From contig NZ_JANUHB010000001.1 in NCBI RefSeq assembly GCF_024756255.1, forward strand, positions 124,001-188,000: a stretch of 64,000 bases of DNA, read 5' to 3'. The stretch comes from Massilia agilis (GTDB lineage: Bacteria; Pseudomonadota; Gammaproteobacteria; Burkholderiales; Burkholderiaceae_D). Position numbers and translations under genes: made by a program. Position 1 is the stretch's first letter. Every line of letters begins with the position of its first letter. Positions 1 to 9,013 of the stretch are shown piece by piece. A model generated the notes under the pieces. It saw nothing but the letters and a program-made list of their open reading frames with translations. It did not search any database and was not told where the DNA came from.

Positions 1-877
1 CGCGCGTCTCGCCGGCCGCCAGCAGCACGCTGCTGACGATGCTCTTGCAGCGCTTGAGCTGGGTCTGCATCTCGCCGATCTCTTCGAGCAGCTCCGGATT
101 CTTTTTAAACTCGGGCATGCGCTTCCAGTCGCCCAGGATGACCGACAGCGTGGCAAGCGGCGTGCCCAGCTCGTGGGCCGCGCCCGATGCCAGCAGGCCC
201 ATGCGCACGATGTGGTCTTCCTCGGCCGCGCGCTGGCGCAGGTCCGCCAGCTGGGCCGCCTTGGTGCGCAGGGTATTGCTGATGCGCGAAACGAAGATCA
301 CCAGCAGCGCGGCATTGAGCGCAAAGCACACCAGCAGGCCCTGCACGTACAGGCTGCCGATGCCGCGCGCATGGTCGAACGGCAGCGCCAGGGGCCGCGC
401 AAACACGGCCAGGCCCGCCAGGCAAGCGAGCGTGATGCCGACGATGGTCCAGGTGGACCACGCCTCCAGCAGCACGGCCGAGATGATCACCTGCAGCAGG
501 TACAGGAAGGCAAACGGGTTGGTGGTGCCGCCCGACAGGTACAACTGCAGCGTGAACATGCCCACGTCCACCAGCAGCGCGAGGAACAGCTCGCGGTTGG
601 TGACCGGCCGGCGCTCGTGCCAGCGCAGGTGGCTGGCGATGTTGAACGCGATCAGGCAGGCCAGCACCTGCAGCATTTGCACCAGCGGCAGCTTGACGTG
701 GAAGACGAGGATGGCACCGGCTATGGTCGTGACCTGGCCGACCACCGCGATCCAGCGCAGCTCGATCAGCTGCAGCATGTTGGTGTGGCCTGCCGCGTAT
801 TCGACGTTGGCGGCAAGTGCCGACGGCTCTGCGGCCGCGATTGGCTTTTCTAAAACGGGTGTCTCTTTCCGCATCAT
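1..877 (-). CDS. regB: RegB/PrrB-type redox sensor histidine kinase (C-terminus outside window)
   Basis: Membrane sensor kinase of the RegB/PrrB/ActS family, which in relatives signals quinone redox state to a RegA response regulator. About 292 residues are visible. The N-terminal half is a multi-pass membrane domain containing SGGTTNPF (about residues 115-121), matching the GGxxNPF quinone-sensing motif of the family. The phosphoacceptor box AAHELGTPLATLS has its His near residue 234. A Cys about 42 residues further on (LKRCK) may correspond to the redox-active Cys of RegB. The ATP-binding domain lies beyond position 1. Tandem ATG codons at 877 and 874 are both possible starts. It follows SURF1 on the same strand after a 52-base gap, so it is probably the tail of the oxidase operon; a RegA partner would be expected next. 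Confidence 0.8.
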   Translation of the reverse strand, partial: MMRKETPVLEKPIAAAEPSALAANVEYAAGHTNMLQLIELRWIAVVGQVTTIAGAILVFHVKLPLVQMLQVLACLIAFNIASHLRWHERRPVTNRELFLALLVDVGMFTLQLYLSGGTTNPFAFLYLLQVIISAVLLEAWSTWTIVGITLACLAGLAVFARPLALPFDHARGIGSLYVQGLLVCFALNAALLVIFVSRISNTLRTKAAQLADLRQRAAEEDHIVRMGLLASGAAHELGTPLATLSVILGDWKRMPEFKKNPELLEEIGEMQTQLKRCKSIVSSVLLAAGETR

Positions 878-929
878 CCTTAACCTGGCAATCGCCCGTC
901 GGTGCGCGGATTGCTGTCCGCCCGACGGG

Positions 930-1709
930 TCAATGTTCCCGACTTGCGCCGCCGCGCGCCGCCCACCACCACGCGCCGGCGACCATCAGGGCCAGCGCAT
1001 ACCAGGTGAAGGCGTAAACCAGGTGACTGTTATGGAAGGAGATCACGGTCAGGCCGCCAACCGGATGGTCCGGCGCGCCTGCCGGGTCCTGGTCTTTGGC
1101 CGCGTCGACGAAGTATGGTGCGACATTGTACAGCCCCCGCGCTTTTGCGATGGCCTGTACGTCCCGCGAGTGCCAGCGGTTGCGGGCCGGATCGTTCTCG
1201 CGCAGGAAGCCGCCCTTGGGCTCGGTGATCCGCACCAGCCCGACGATGTCGGCGCCCGGCGCACCGGAGAAGCGCGCGCACTGGTGCGCAGCGTCAGCGG
1301 CGCGGGCCGGATAGTGTGCGGGTCCGCCCTGCTCGACCGGCACGAAGCCGCGATTGACCAGCACGATGTAGCCGTCACTGGTGCACAGCGGCGTCATCAG
1401 CCAGTAGCCGCTGCCCAGGTCGGACACGGCCTGCACGGGGGTGGTGAATTCGTAGAAATAGTGACCGGCCAGGCGAACGCGCCGGTACTCGTCGGAAGCT
1501 GCAGAAAGTTGGCCCCAGCGCGCCGGAGGGGGTGGCGCGCCAGGGGCCGAGTGCACGCGTGACTCTACGCGCTCGATGAGGGCCAGTTTCCATTGCAGGC
1601 GTTGCACCTGCCAGGTTCCCAGCCCCGCAAACAGGACGATCAGCAGCAGCGCGGCAGCGCGCAGGAGAAAGCCGCGCATGGGGCGCGCCGCTGGCTGATC
1701 GTTGGCCAT
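930..1709 (-). CDS. SURF1 family oxidase assembly protein
   Basis: SURF1-like protein of 259 residues, a membrane factor that helps insert haem into haem-copper oxidases. It has the family layout: an N-terminal membrane helix followed by GTWQVQRLQWK, a periplasmic domain, and a C-terminal helix ending in an AWWWAARGG stretch. The ATG at 1709 overlaps the TGA of cyoD as ATGATG, which indicates translational coupling; the ATG at 1712 is equally possible, while the frame upstream of these lies inside cyoD. SURF1 encoded next to a bo3 quinol oxidase is known from proteobacteria as the quinol-oxidase-dedicated form, and the position here supports that role. Confidence 0.88.
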   Translation of the reverse strand: MANDQPAARPMRGFLLRAAALLLIVLFAGLGTWQVQRLQWKLALIERVESRVHSAPGAPPPPARWGQLSAASDEYRRVRLAGHYFYEFTTPVQAVSDLGSGYWLMTPLCTSDGYIVLVNRGFVPVEQGGPAHYPARAADAAHQCARFSGAPGADIVGLVRITEPKGGFLRENDPARNRWHSRDVQAIAKARGLYNVAPYFVDAAKDQDPAGAPDHPVGGLTVISFHNSHLVYAFTWYALALMVAGAWWWAARGGASREH

Positions 1710-2095
1710 CATGGCATGTTGTGCATGGCCTGGCCGGCGTCCATGGTCGGCATCATGTTGGCGTTCATGTGGTACATGACCCACAGCGAACCGGACAGCA
1801 CGATGACCAGCAGGATCGCGGTCAGGATCAGCGCCATCATGTTCCAGCCGCCCTCGGACTTCGAGTTCATGTGCAGGAAGTAGATCATGTGCACGACCAC
1901 CTGGACCGCGGCAAAGCCGAGGATCACGACCTTGGTGGTGGCGGGCGGCACAACATGGCCCATCACCAGCCAGAACGGGATGGCGGTCAGGATCACCGAC
2001 AGGATGAAGCCGATCGTGTAGTCCTTCAGGCTGCCGTGGGCTTCGAGGTGATCGTCATGGCCGTGGTGGCCGTGTGCGTGGTGATGATCGCTCAT
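1709..2095 (-). CDS. cyoD: Cytochrome bo3 ubiquinol oxidase subunit IV
   Basis: Small membrane subunit of 128 residues with three predicted helices, matching CyoD, which stabilises the CuB site during assembly. The first 20 residues are very His-rich ([15 protein letters not shown]), more so than in E. coli CyoD, and might bind metal; that is inference. The start overlaps the cyoC stop by 4 bases (ATGA) and the stop overlaps the SURF1 start. Confidence 0.92.
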   Translation of the reverse strand: MSDHHHAHGHHGHDDHLEAHGSLKDYTIGFILSVILTAIPFWLVMGHVVPPATTKVVILGFAAVQVVVHMIYFLHMNSKSEGGWNMMALILTAILLVIVLSGSLWVMYHMNANMMPTMDAGQAMHNMP

Positions 2096-2724
2096 GGCAA
2101 TACTCCCATCAGGTAGACATAGGTGAACACGCCGATCCAGACGACGTCCAGGAAGTGCCAGAACATCGACAGGCAGGCCAGGCGGCGATAGTTTTCCGGG
2201 GTGATCCCGTGCTTACCAAGCTGGAACAGCAGCGTCACCAGCCACACGATACCGAAGGTCACGTGCAGGCCGTGGGTGCCCACCAGCGAGAAGAACGAGG
2301 TCAGGAAGCCCGAGCGCCACGGGCCTGCGCCTTCGTGGATCAGGGTGGCGAACTCGGTCAGCTCCAGGCCCAGGAAGCAGGCGCCGAAGATGCCGGTGAC
2401 GACCAGCCACAGCTGGGTGGCCTTCACGTTCTTCTTCTGCGCCGACAGCATCGCGAAACCGTAGGTGATCGACGACACCAGCAGGAACGCGGTGTTCAGC
2501 GCCACGATCGGCAGCTCGAACAGCTCGGCGCCGGTCGGGCCGCCCGCATAGTTGCGGCCCAGCACGGCGTAACCCACGAACAGGCAGGCGAAGATGAGGC
2601 AGTCGCTCATCAGGTAGATCCAGAAGCCCAGCAGCGTGCCGTTCTCCGGATGATGCTCGCGCACGAAGTAGCGCGAGCTGTTGTCGGCGGCTACGCCGCC
2701 AGCAGTTGCGTTAATTTCAGACAT
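2092..2724 (-). CDS. cyoC: Cytochrome bo3 ubiquinol oxidase subunit III
   Basis: Five-helix subunit III of the quinol oxidase, 210 residues. The sequence after residue 20 ([32 protein letters not shown]) matches CyoC/CoxC. The start is placed at the ATG giving [10 protein letters not shown] because upstream sequence is cyoB coding; the ATG overlaps the cyoB stop by 8 bases (ATGTCTGA). Third gene of the cyo operon. Confidence 0.94.
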   Translation of the reverse strand: MSEINATAGGVAADNSSRYFVREHHPENGTLLGFWIYLMSDCLIFACLFVGYAVLGRNYAGGPTGAELFELPIVALNTAFLLVSSITYGFAMLSAQKKNVKATQLWLVVTGIFGACFLGLELTEFATLIHEGAGPWRSGFLTSFFSLVGTHGLHVTFGIVWLVTLLFQLGKHGITPENYRRLACLSMFWHFLDVVWIGVFTYVYLMGVLP

Positions 2725-4717
2725 GGCTTTCCAGCAGTGCGGTACGTGCGTTTTCCGTGCGAACAACCTGGTCCGCCTGGATGTAGTAATCGCGTTTGTA
2801 ATCGAAGGTGTGCTTGATGATGGCGGCCATCATCGCGAGGAACGACAGGCCAACCAGCAGCCACATGTGCCAGATGACGCCGAAGCCCAACACCGCCGAG
2901 ATCGCTGCGATGCCGAAGCCGGCCCAGGTGTTCTTGGGCATGTGGATCGCCACGAAATCCTTCAGCGGACGCTGGTAGCCGTTCTTCTTCATGTCGGCCC
3001 AGGTGTCGTTGTCATGCACCACCGGGGTGAACGCGAAGTTGTAGTCCGGCGGCGGCGACGAGGTCGACCATTCCAGCGTACGGCCATCCCACGGGTCGCC
3101 GGTCACGTCGCGCAGTTCCTTGCGCTTGAGGACCGAGACCAGGATCTGCATGACCAGGCAGCCGATGCCGGCGGCGATCATCAGGGTGCCGAACAGCGAG
3201 ATGCGGAACAGCCACTGGTCGTCCATGTTATCGAAGTGCGACATGCGACGGGTATAGCCCATGAAGCCCAGGATGTACGGCGGCGTGAAGGCGACCCAGA
3301 AGCCGATCGACCACAGCCAGAAGGAGCGCACGCCCCAGGTACGGTCCAGCTTGTAGCCGAACATCTTCGGCCACCAGTAGTTCACACCAGCGAACAGGCC
3401 GAACAGCACGCCGCCGATGATCACGTTGTGGAAGTGCGCGATCAGGAACAGCGAGTTGTGCAGCACGAAGTCGGCCGGAGGCACTGCCAGCATCACGCCG
3501 GTCAGGCCGCCGATGATGAAGGTGATCATGAACGCGATGGTCCACATCATCGGCAGTTCATAGCGGATGCGGCCCTTGTACATGGTGAACAGCCAGTTGA
3601 AGATCTTCGCGCCGGTCGGGATCGAGATGATCATCGTCGAGATGCCGAAGAACGAGTTGACCGATGCGCCCGAACCCATGGTGAAGAAGTGGTGCAGCCA
3701 CACCAGGTACGACAGGATCATGATCACGCAGGTCGCGTACACCATCGAGGTGTAGCCGAACAGGCGCTTCCCGCAGAAGGTCGAGACGACTTCCGAGAAG
3801 ATGCCGAAGGCCGGCAGGATCAGGATGTACACCTCGGGGTGGCCCCAGATCCAGATCAGGTTCACGTACATCATCGCGTTGCCGCCCAGCTCATTGGTGA
3901 AATAGTGGGCGTTAAACAGGCGGTCCACGCCGAGCATCGCCAGCGCGGCGGTCAGCACCGGGAAGGTGATGACGATCAGGATGTTGGTGCACAGGGCGGT
4001 CCAGGTGAACACCGGCATCTTCATCAGGTCCATGCCGGGGGCACGCATCTTGACGATGGTGACGATCAGGTTCACGCCGGACAACAGCGTGCCGACACCG
4101 GCAATCTGTAGTGACCAGATGTAGTAGTCCACCCCGACGTCAGGCGAGGCCAGGATGCCCGACAGCGGCGGGTAGGCCAGCCAGCCGGTGCGCGCGAATT
4201 CGCCCACGAACAGCGAGGCCATCACCAGGATGGCGCCGAAAGTGGTCATCCAGAACGAGAAGTTGTTCAGGAACGGGAACGCCACGTCGCGCGCGCCGAT
4301 CTGCAGCGGCACCACGTAGTTCATCAGGCCGGTCACCAGCGGCATCGCCACGAAGAAGATCATGATCACGCCGTGGGCGGTGAAGACCTGGTCGTAGTGG
4401 TGCGGCGGCAGGAAGCCGTGGGCGTCGCCGAACGAGAATGCCTGCTGCGCGCGCATCATCAGCGCGTCGGCAAAGCCGCGCAGGAACATCACGAGGCCCA
4501 GCACCATGTACATGATGCCGATCTTTTTGTGGTCGATCGAGGTGATCCAGTCGCGCCACAGCGGACCCCACAGTTTGAATTTGGTGAGCGCGCCGAGCAC
4601 GGCAAGGCCACCCAGGGCAACCATGATAAAGGTGCCCAGCAGGATCGGCTCGTGGTAGGGAATCGCTTCCCAGCTCAGCCGACCGAAAATCAGCTTGGTC
4701 AAGTCAAAGTCTTGCAT
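2717..4717 (-). CDS. cyoB: Cytochrome bo3 ubiquinol oxidase subunit I
   Basis: Catalytic haem-copper subunit, 666 residues, close to E. coli CyoB in length. It reduces O2 to water with electrons from ubiquinol and pumps protons. Visible hallmarks: RGFAD and PPHHYDQ, which carry the quinone-site Arg/Asp/His/Gln of bo3 oxidase; TAHGVIM haem ligand; WGHPEVYI with the His-Tyr cross-link pair; the HHFFT CuB histidines; and HFHNVI haem ligands. The quinone-site residues mark it as a quinol rather than a cytochrome c oxidase. Two bases separate it from cyoA. Confidence 0.97.
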   Translation of the reverse strand: MQDFDLTKLIFGRLSWEAIPYHEPILLGTFIMVALGGLAVLGALTKFKLWGPLWRDWITSIDHKKIGIMYMVLGLVMFLRGFADALMMRAQQAFSFGDAHGFLPPHHYDQVFTAHGVIMIFFVAMPLVTGLMNYVVPLQIGARDVAFPFLNNFSFWMTTFGAILVMASLFVGEFARTGWLAYPPLSGILASPDVGVDYYIWSLQIAGVGTLLSGVNLIVTIVKMRAPGMDLMKMPVFTWTALCTNILIVITFPVLTAALAMLGVDRLFNAHYFTNELGGNAMMYVNLIWIWGHPEVYILILPAFGIFSEVVSTFCGKRLFGYTSMVYATCVIMILSYLVWLHHFFTMGSGASVNSFFGISTMIISIPTGAKIFNWLFTMYKGRIRYELPMMWTIAFMITFIIGGLTGVMLAVPPADFVLHNSLFLIAHFHNVIIGGVLFGLFAGVNYWWPKMFGYKLDRTWGVRSFWLWSIGFWVAFTPPYILGFMGYTRRMSHFDNMDDQWLFRISLFGTLMIAAGIGCLVMQILVSVLKRKELRDVTGDPWDGRTLEWSTSSPPPDYNFAFTPVVHDNDTWADMKKNGYQRPLKDFVAIHMPKNTWAGFGIAAISAVLGFGVIWHMWLLVGLSFLAMMAAIIKHTFDYKRDYYIQADQVVRTENARTALLESHV

Positions 4718-4719
4718 GG

Positions 4720-5727
4720 TTACTTCACAGAGGTTTTGTCAGGTGTCGTGCAGATCTCGGCCTGGGCTACCTTCTCCCCGGCTTCCTTGTGCGACTCTTT
4801 GGTGGCAGCTTCTTGCTGGCGGCGCGCGTCGTCGGCCATCTGGCGGTTCAGGCAGACGGTGCCGGCCGCAACGCACTGGTTCAGCACGGCGTTGTACAGG
4901 CCGTCTTCCACTTGCGCGTACGAGCGCACCGCTTCCTTCACGCTCGGCTTGGCCAGCTGCAGGTAGTCCGCGCGGTTCAGGTTGCCCGAACCGGCCTTCT
5001 TCTGCGCGATCCACTGGTCGAAATCGGCCTGCGGGACGCCACGGTAGGAGAAGATCATGTCCGAGAAGCCGGCGCCGCTGTAGTTGGCCGACAGGCCGCG
5101 CGAGACCACCGGCTTGTTCTGCACCGCGTTCAGCTCGGTCTGCATGCCCGGCATTGCGTACACCATGCCGGCCAGTTCCGGCACGTAGAACGCGTTCATG
5201 ACCGTCGTCGCGGTGATCTTGAAGCGCACCGGCTGGTCCACCGGCAGCACCAGTTCATTGACCGTCGCGATGCCCTGCTCCGGATAGATGAACAGCCACT
5301 TCCAGTCCATCGCCACGACCTGCACCGTCAGCGGCTTGGTCGATGCGGCGATCGGGCGGTGTGCGTCGAGCCGTTCGAGCGGACGGTAGGGGTCGAGCTT
5401 GTGGGTGCTGATCCAGGTGATCAGGCCCAGCGCGATGATGATGAGCAGCGGGGCACCCCAGATGACCAGTTCCAGCTTGGTCGAGTGGTCCCAGTCGGGC
5501 TCGTACTTCGCACTGGTATTGCCTTTTCGATAACGCCAAGCGAAAAGGACAATCAGGAACATCACGGGGACGATAATCAACAGCATCAGCAGCACCGACA
5601 CGGTGATCAGGTCTGCCTGCTGTTTAGCAATGTCACCGGAAGGGTTCAGCACCACGGTGTTGCAGCCCGCAAGAGCGAGCAACAACGGGGTCAGAACCAG
5701 TCCGCGACGGACGGTCAATGGAATCAT
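4720..5727 (-). CDS. cyoA: Cytochrome bo3 ubiquinol oxidase subunit II
   Basis: Lipoprotein subunit II, 335 residues. The start at 5727 gives a signal peptide with lipobox LALAGC, Cys at residue 22, then two membrane helices and a cupredoxin fold ([17 protein letters not shown]). The CuA ligands of cytochrome c oxidases are absent, with YSGAGFSDM at the equivalent loop, as expected for a quinol oxidase. The C-terminal tail is about 60 residues long, Lys/Glu/Ala-rich, and carries three Cys; it differs from the E. coli tail. First gene of the operon, divergent from the MFS gene; promoters for both must lie in the 155-base gap. Confidence 0.95.
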   Translation of the reverse strand: MIPLTVRRGLVLTPLLLALAGCNTVVLNPSGDIAKQQADLITVSVLLMLLIIVPVMFLIVLFAWRYRKGNTSAKYEPDWDHSTKLELVIWGAPLLIIIALGLITWISTHKLDPYRPLERLDAHRPIAASTKPLTVQVVAMDWKWLFIYPEQGIATVNELVLPVDQPVRFKITATTVMNAFYVPELAGMVYAMPGMQTELNAVQNKPVVSRGLSANYSGAGFSDMIFSYRGVPQADFDQWIAQKKAGSGNLNRADYLQLAKPSVKEAVRSYAQVEDGLYNAVLNQCVAAGTVCLNRQMADDARRQQEAATKESHKEAGEKVAQAEICTTPDKTSVK

Positions 5728-5882
5728 GCTTGTATAGGACGTTACATGGGAATGAGAACATGCTACTGTACTGCCAACGGCCCGGGCTGCACATTGGACG
5801 TTTTGTCTCACCCTTTGTCACACAGCATCACTTTCGGGGTGAAACCTCGGGCTGTAAAACAAGTAAATATGGAGACGAAGAT

Positions 5883-7226
5883 ATGCAAAGCACGACGCAA
5901 TACGGCGGTGCAGGTGCCGCTCCCATTACCCATCCCTGCAGCGGCGCCCGCAACATCAATGCGCGCGACGCCGAGATCCACCCCGGCGAAATCGCCATCG
6001 GCGTGGTGATCGGGCGGGCCTCCGAATACTTCGACTTCTTCGTCTACGCCATCGCCTCGGCGCTCGTGTTCCCGGCGGTGTTTTTCCCGTTTGCCGACCG
6101 GCTCGACGGCACCCTGTACGCGTTCACGATCTTCGCGCTGGCCTTCATCGCGCGCCCGATCGGCACCGTGATCTTCATGGCAATCCAGCAAAAGTTCAGC
6201 CGCGAGATCAAGCTGACCATCGCCCTGTTCCTGCTGGGCACCGCGACTGCTGGAATTGCATTCCTGCCAACTTACGCCAGCCTGGGGACCACCGCCATCG
6301 TGCTGCTCGCGCTGCTGCGCATCGGCCAGGGCGTCGCCCAGGGCGGTTCGTGGGACGGCCTGCCGTCGCTGCTCGCGCTCAATGCGCCGGAAAACAAGCG
6401 GGGATGGTACGCGATGCTGGGGCAGCTTGGCGCACCGGTGGGATTTTTGATCGCAGCCGGTCTTTTTTCCTACCTGCTGACCAACCTGTCTTCCGAGGAC
6501 TTCCTGGTCTGGGGCTGGCGCTACCCGTTCTATGTGGCGTTTGCCATCAACGTGGTGGCGCTGTTCGCTCGGCTGCGGCTGGTCTCGACGACCGAGTACT
6601 CGCGCCTGCTGGACGCGCACGAGCTCGACCCGGCCCCGGTGCTGGAACTGACCCGTGAGCAAGGCAGCAATGTTGCCATCGGCGCCATGGCGGCGCTCGC
6701 CAGCTACGCCCTGTTCCACCTGGTCACCGTGTTCCCGCTGTCGTGGATCCAGCTCTACGACACGCGCCCGACCGCCGAATTCCTGCAACTGCAGATGTGG
6801 GGCGCGGGCGTGGCGGCGGTCGGCATCCTGGCGTCGGGCCTGATTGCCGACAAGCTGGGGCGCCGCACCACGCTCGGCACAACGGCGGCACTGATCGCGG
6901 TGTTCTCGGCCTTTGTGCCGACGCTGATCGACGGTGGCGAAAGCGGCCAGGACATCTTCATCCTGGTGGGCTTTGGACTGCTCGGCCTGTCGTACGGCCA
7001 GGCCGCCGGCGCGGTGACGGCCCAGTTCCAGCGCAAGTACCGCTACACCGGCGCCGCGCTCACATCGGACCTGGCATGGCTGGTGGGTGCCGCGTTCGCG
7101 CCGCTGGTCGCGCTGGGGCTGTCGGCCAACTTTGGCCTGGGCTACGTCAGCCTGTACCTGCTGTCCGGCGCGGTCGGCTCGCTGGCGGCGCTGAGCCTGA
7201 ACCGGGCGCTCGAGATCCGCGACTAA
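5883..7226 (+). CDS. MFS transporter, metabolite:H+ symporter-like
   Basis: Major facilitator protein of 447 residues with 12 predicted membrane helices. The N-terminal half has GVVIGRASEYFDFFVY and RIGQGVAQGGSWDG, resembling the metabolite:H+ symporter (MHS) branch; the second half has the domain-repeat motif SGLIADKLGRRT. The ATG at 5883 is chosen because GGAGA lies 7 bases upstream and the Met is followed by a normal soluble N-tail; upstream in-frame codons have no such site. The substrate cannot be told. Divergent from cyoA. Confidence 0.85.
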   Translation: MQSTTQYGGAGAAPITHPCSGARNINARDAEIHPGEIAIGVVIGRASEYFDFFVYAIASALVFPAVFFPFADRLDGTLYAFTIFALAFIARPIGTVIFMAIQQKFSREIKLTIALFLLGTATAGIAFLPTYASLGTTAIVLLALLRIGQGVAQGGSWDGLPSLLALNAPENKRGWYAMLGQLGAPVGFLIAAGLFSYLLTNLSSEDFLVWGWRYPFYVAFAINVVALFARLRLVSTTEYSRLLDAHELDPAPVLELTREQGSNVAIGAMAALASYALFHLVTVFPLSWIQLYDTRPTAEFLQLQMWGAGVAAVGILASGLIADKLGRRTTLGTTAALIAVFSAFVPTLIDGGESGQDIFILVGFGLLGLSYGQAAGAVTAQFQRKYRYTGAALTSDLAWLVGAAFAPLVALGLSANFGLGYVSLYLLSGAVGSLAALSLNRALEIRD

Positions 7227-7237
7227 GCGCGGCTTTT

Positions 7238-7270
7238 GTAGGGTGGGCAGATTTCTGCCCACGCGTTCAG
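7238..7270 (+). repeat. REP-like repeat, single copy
   Basis: Inverted-repeat element GTAGGGTGGGCAG / CTGCCCACGCGTTCA between the MFS gene and the next gene. It belongs to a family found about 12 times in this window. Confidence 0.85.
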
Positions 7271-7369
7271 CACACGCATGCGTGGCCGCGGTGCGGGCAG
7301 CCCCCGCACCGCCGAGCCGAATTTTCGCGCCCCCGCGCCGGTCCAAAGGACACGGTACGGAGACCAACC

Positions 7370-8014
7370 ATGGCGCAGCAAACCTTTGTCACCATCCCCA
7401 CCGGCGCGGCCGTCATGGAAGGCATGCTCGAAGTGCCCGACAACGCCACCGGCATCGTCCTGTTCGCCCACGGCTCGGGCAGCAGCCGCCTGAGCCCGCG
7501 CAACAACTACGTCGCCGGCGAGCTGCGCAAGGCCGGCATCGCCACCCTGCTGCTCGACCTGCTCACGCCGCAGGAAGACCTGGCAGCGGAAAACCGTTTC
7601 GACATCGCCCTGCTCACCGGCCGCCTGGACGACGCCGCGAGCTGGCTCGCGGCCAACCAGGAGGTCGGGCACCTGCTGATCGGCCTGTTCGGCGCCAGCA
7701 CCGGCGCGGCGGCGGCCCTGCGGCTGGCAGCGGCCCGGCCGGATGCGGTGGCGTGCGTCGTGTCGCGTGGCGGGCGGCCCGACCTGGCCGGGACCGACGC
7801 CTTGCGCAAGGTGCGCTCGCCCACCCTGCTGATCGTGGGCGGCGACGACAGCCTCGTCATCGACCTGAACCGCCGCGCGCTGGCCGCAATGACCTGCGAA
7901 AAGGAGCTGGTCATCGTGCCCGGGGCAACCCACCTGTTCGAGGAGCGCGGCACGCTGGAAGAGGTGGCGCGCCTGGCCACGGACTGGTTCCGCAGCCACT
8001 GCCCGGCCGGGTGA
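7370..8014 (+). CDS. Alpha/beta hydrolase, dienelactone hydrolase-like
   Basis: Compact serine hydrolase of 214 residues without a signal peptide, so cytoplasmic. After the first strand it has LFAHGSGSSRLSPRN (oxyanion region). The nucleophile elbow is GLFGASTGAAAA, with the Ser near residue 110. An Asp in VGGDDSLV and a His in VPGATHLFEE complete the triad. It fits the dienelactone hydrolase-like group that in other genomes is often joined to a phosphoribosyltransferase domain, which is absent here. ACGGAGA precedes the ATG. Only 3 bases separate it from the CapA-like gene, so the two are probably co-transcribed. Substrate unknown. Confidence 0.8.
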   Translation: MAQQTFVTIPTGAAVMEGMLEVPDNATGIVLFAHGSGSSRLSPRNNYVAGELRKAGIATLLLDLLTPQEDLAAENRFDIALLTGRLDDAASWLAANQEVGHLLIGLFGASTGAAAALRLAAARPDAVACVVSRGGRPDLAGTDALRKVRSPTLLIVGGDDSLVIDLNRRALAAMTCEKELVIVPGATHLFEERGTLEEVARLATDWFRSHCPAG

Positions 8015-8017
8015 CCG

Positions 8018-9013
8018 ATGGACGCCGCACGGCCCCTGCGGCTCGTGTTCGGCGGCGACGCCATGCTCGGCCGGCTGGTGGGCGAGGCGATCTCCCGCTT
8101 CGGCCACGGCTACCCGCTTGGCCCACTGGCGGCCACGCTGGCAGGTAGCGACCTGGCCATCGTCAACCTCGAATGCGCGATCACCGCGTCCACCACGCCC
8201 TGGCCCGGTGAGCCCAAGGCCTTCTATTTCGGCGCCCCGCCCGCGGCCGTGCTGTCGCTGGCCGAGGCCGGCATCGATCTTGTCAGCCTGGCCAACAACC
8301 ACGCCCTCGACTTTGGCGTGCAAGGGCTGCGCGACACCCTCCAGGCGCTGGACGCGCACGGCATTACGCACGCCGGTGCCGGCGAAAACCTCGCTGGCGC
8401 GCTGCGCCCCGCCCTGCTGGAACGCGCCGGCATCCGCTTCGGCATGGCGGCGTTCTGCGACCACCAGAGCGATTTCGCCGCCGCCCACGACCGCCCCGGC
8501 ATCGCCTGGATCGACCTGGAGGACGAAGCGCGCGCCGCGGATGACCTGCGCGCCGCGCTCACCACGCTGGTGGAGGCCGGCACGGACTGGCCGGTGCTGT
8601 CGCTGCACTGGGGCCCGAACATGGTGTGGCGGCCGTCGCCACGCTTCCGGCGCCTGGCCCACGCCGCCATCGACATGGGCTGGAAGATCGTGTTCGGCCA
8701 CAGCGCCCACGTGTTCCAGGGCGTGGAGTGGCGCGCCGGCTGCCCGATCATCTACGCGGCGGGCGACCTGGTGGACGACTACTACGTGGACGCCGGCTTT
8801 CGCAATGACCACCAGCTGCTGTTCGAGCTGGACCTCGACGCCCGGCGGGTGCTGAAGCTGGCGATGCGGCCGCTGTTCATCGAGGACTGCCGCACCGCGC
8901 CAGCCCACGTGGCGGCGCGCGACTGGATCATCGAGCGCATGCGTGCGCTGTGCCGCGAACTGGGCACACGCACCGGGGTCGAAGGCGAGCTGCTAACCTC
9001 GCTCCCGCAATAG
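8018..9013 (+). CDS. CapA family (PgsA-like) metallophosphatase-fold protein
   Basis: CapA/PGA_cap family protein of 331 residues. Motifs: FGGDAMLGR at the N-terminus, VNLECAIT, SLANNHALDFG, and LHWGPN, which are the metal-site motifs of the calcineurin-like fold in this family. Classical CapA takes part in poly-gamma-glutamate capsule export, but here there is no signal peptide and no capB/C neighbour, so a different role is likely. The 3' end overlaps the convergent histidine kinase gene by 21 bases. Confidence 0.82.
   Translation: MDAARPLRLVFGGDAMLGRLVGEAISRFGHGYPLGPLAATLAGSDLAIVNLECAITASTTPWPGEPKAFYFGAPPAAVLSLAEAGIDLVSLANNHALDFGVQGLRDTLQALDAHGITHAGAGENLAGALRPALLERAGIRFGMAAFCDHQSDFAAAHDRPGIAWIDLEDEARAADDLRAALTTLVEAGTDWPVLSLHWGPNMVWRPSPRFRRLAHAAIDMGWKIVFGHSAHVFQGVEWRAGCPIIYAAGDLVDDYYVDAGFRNDHQLLFELDLDARRVLKLAMRPLFIEDCRTAPAHVAARDWIIERMRALCRELGTRTGVEGELLTSLPQ

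Noticed and set aside
2681..4111. Long open frame opposite cyoB (476 codons)
   Set aside because: It is antisense to an unmistakable cyoB with catalytic motifs; its translation is His/Arg/Asp-rich low complexity, as expected from a GC-rich shadow frame.
7223..8908. 561-codon open frame opposite the hydrolase and capA genes
   Set aside because: It spans two real genes on the other strand and has shadow-type composition.
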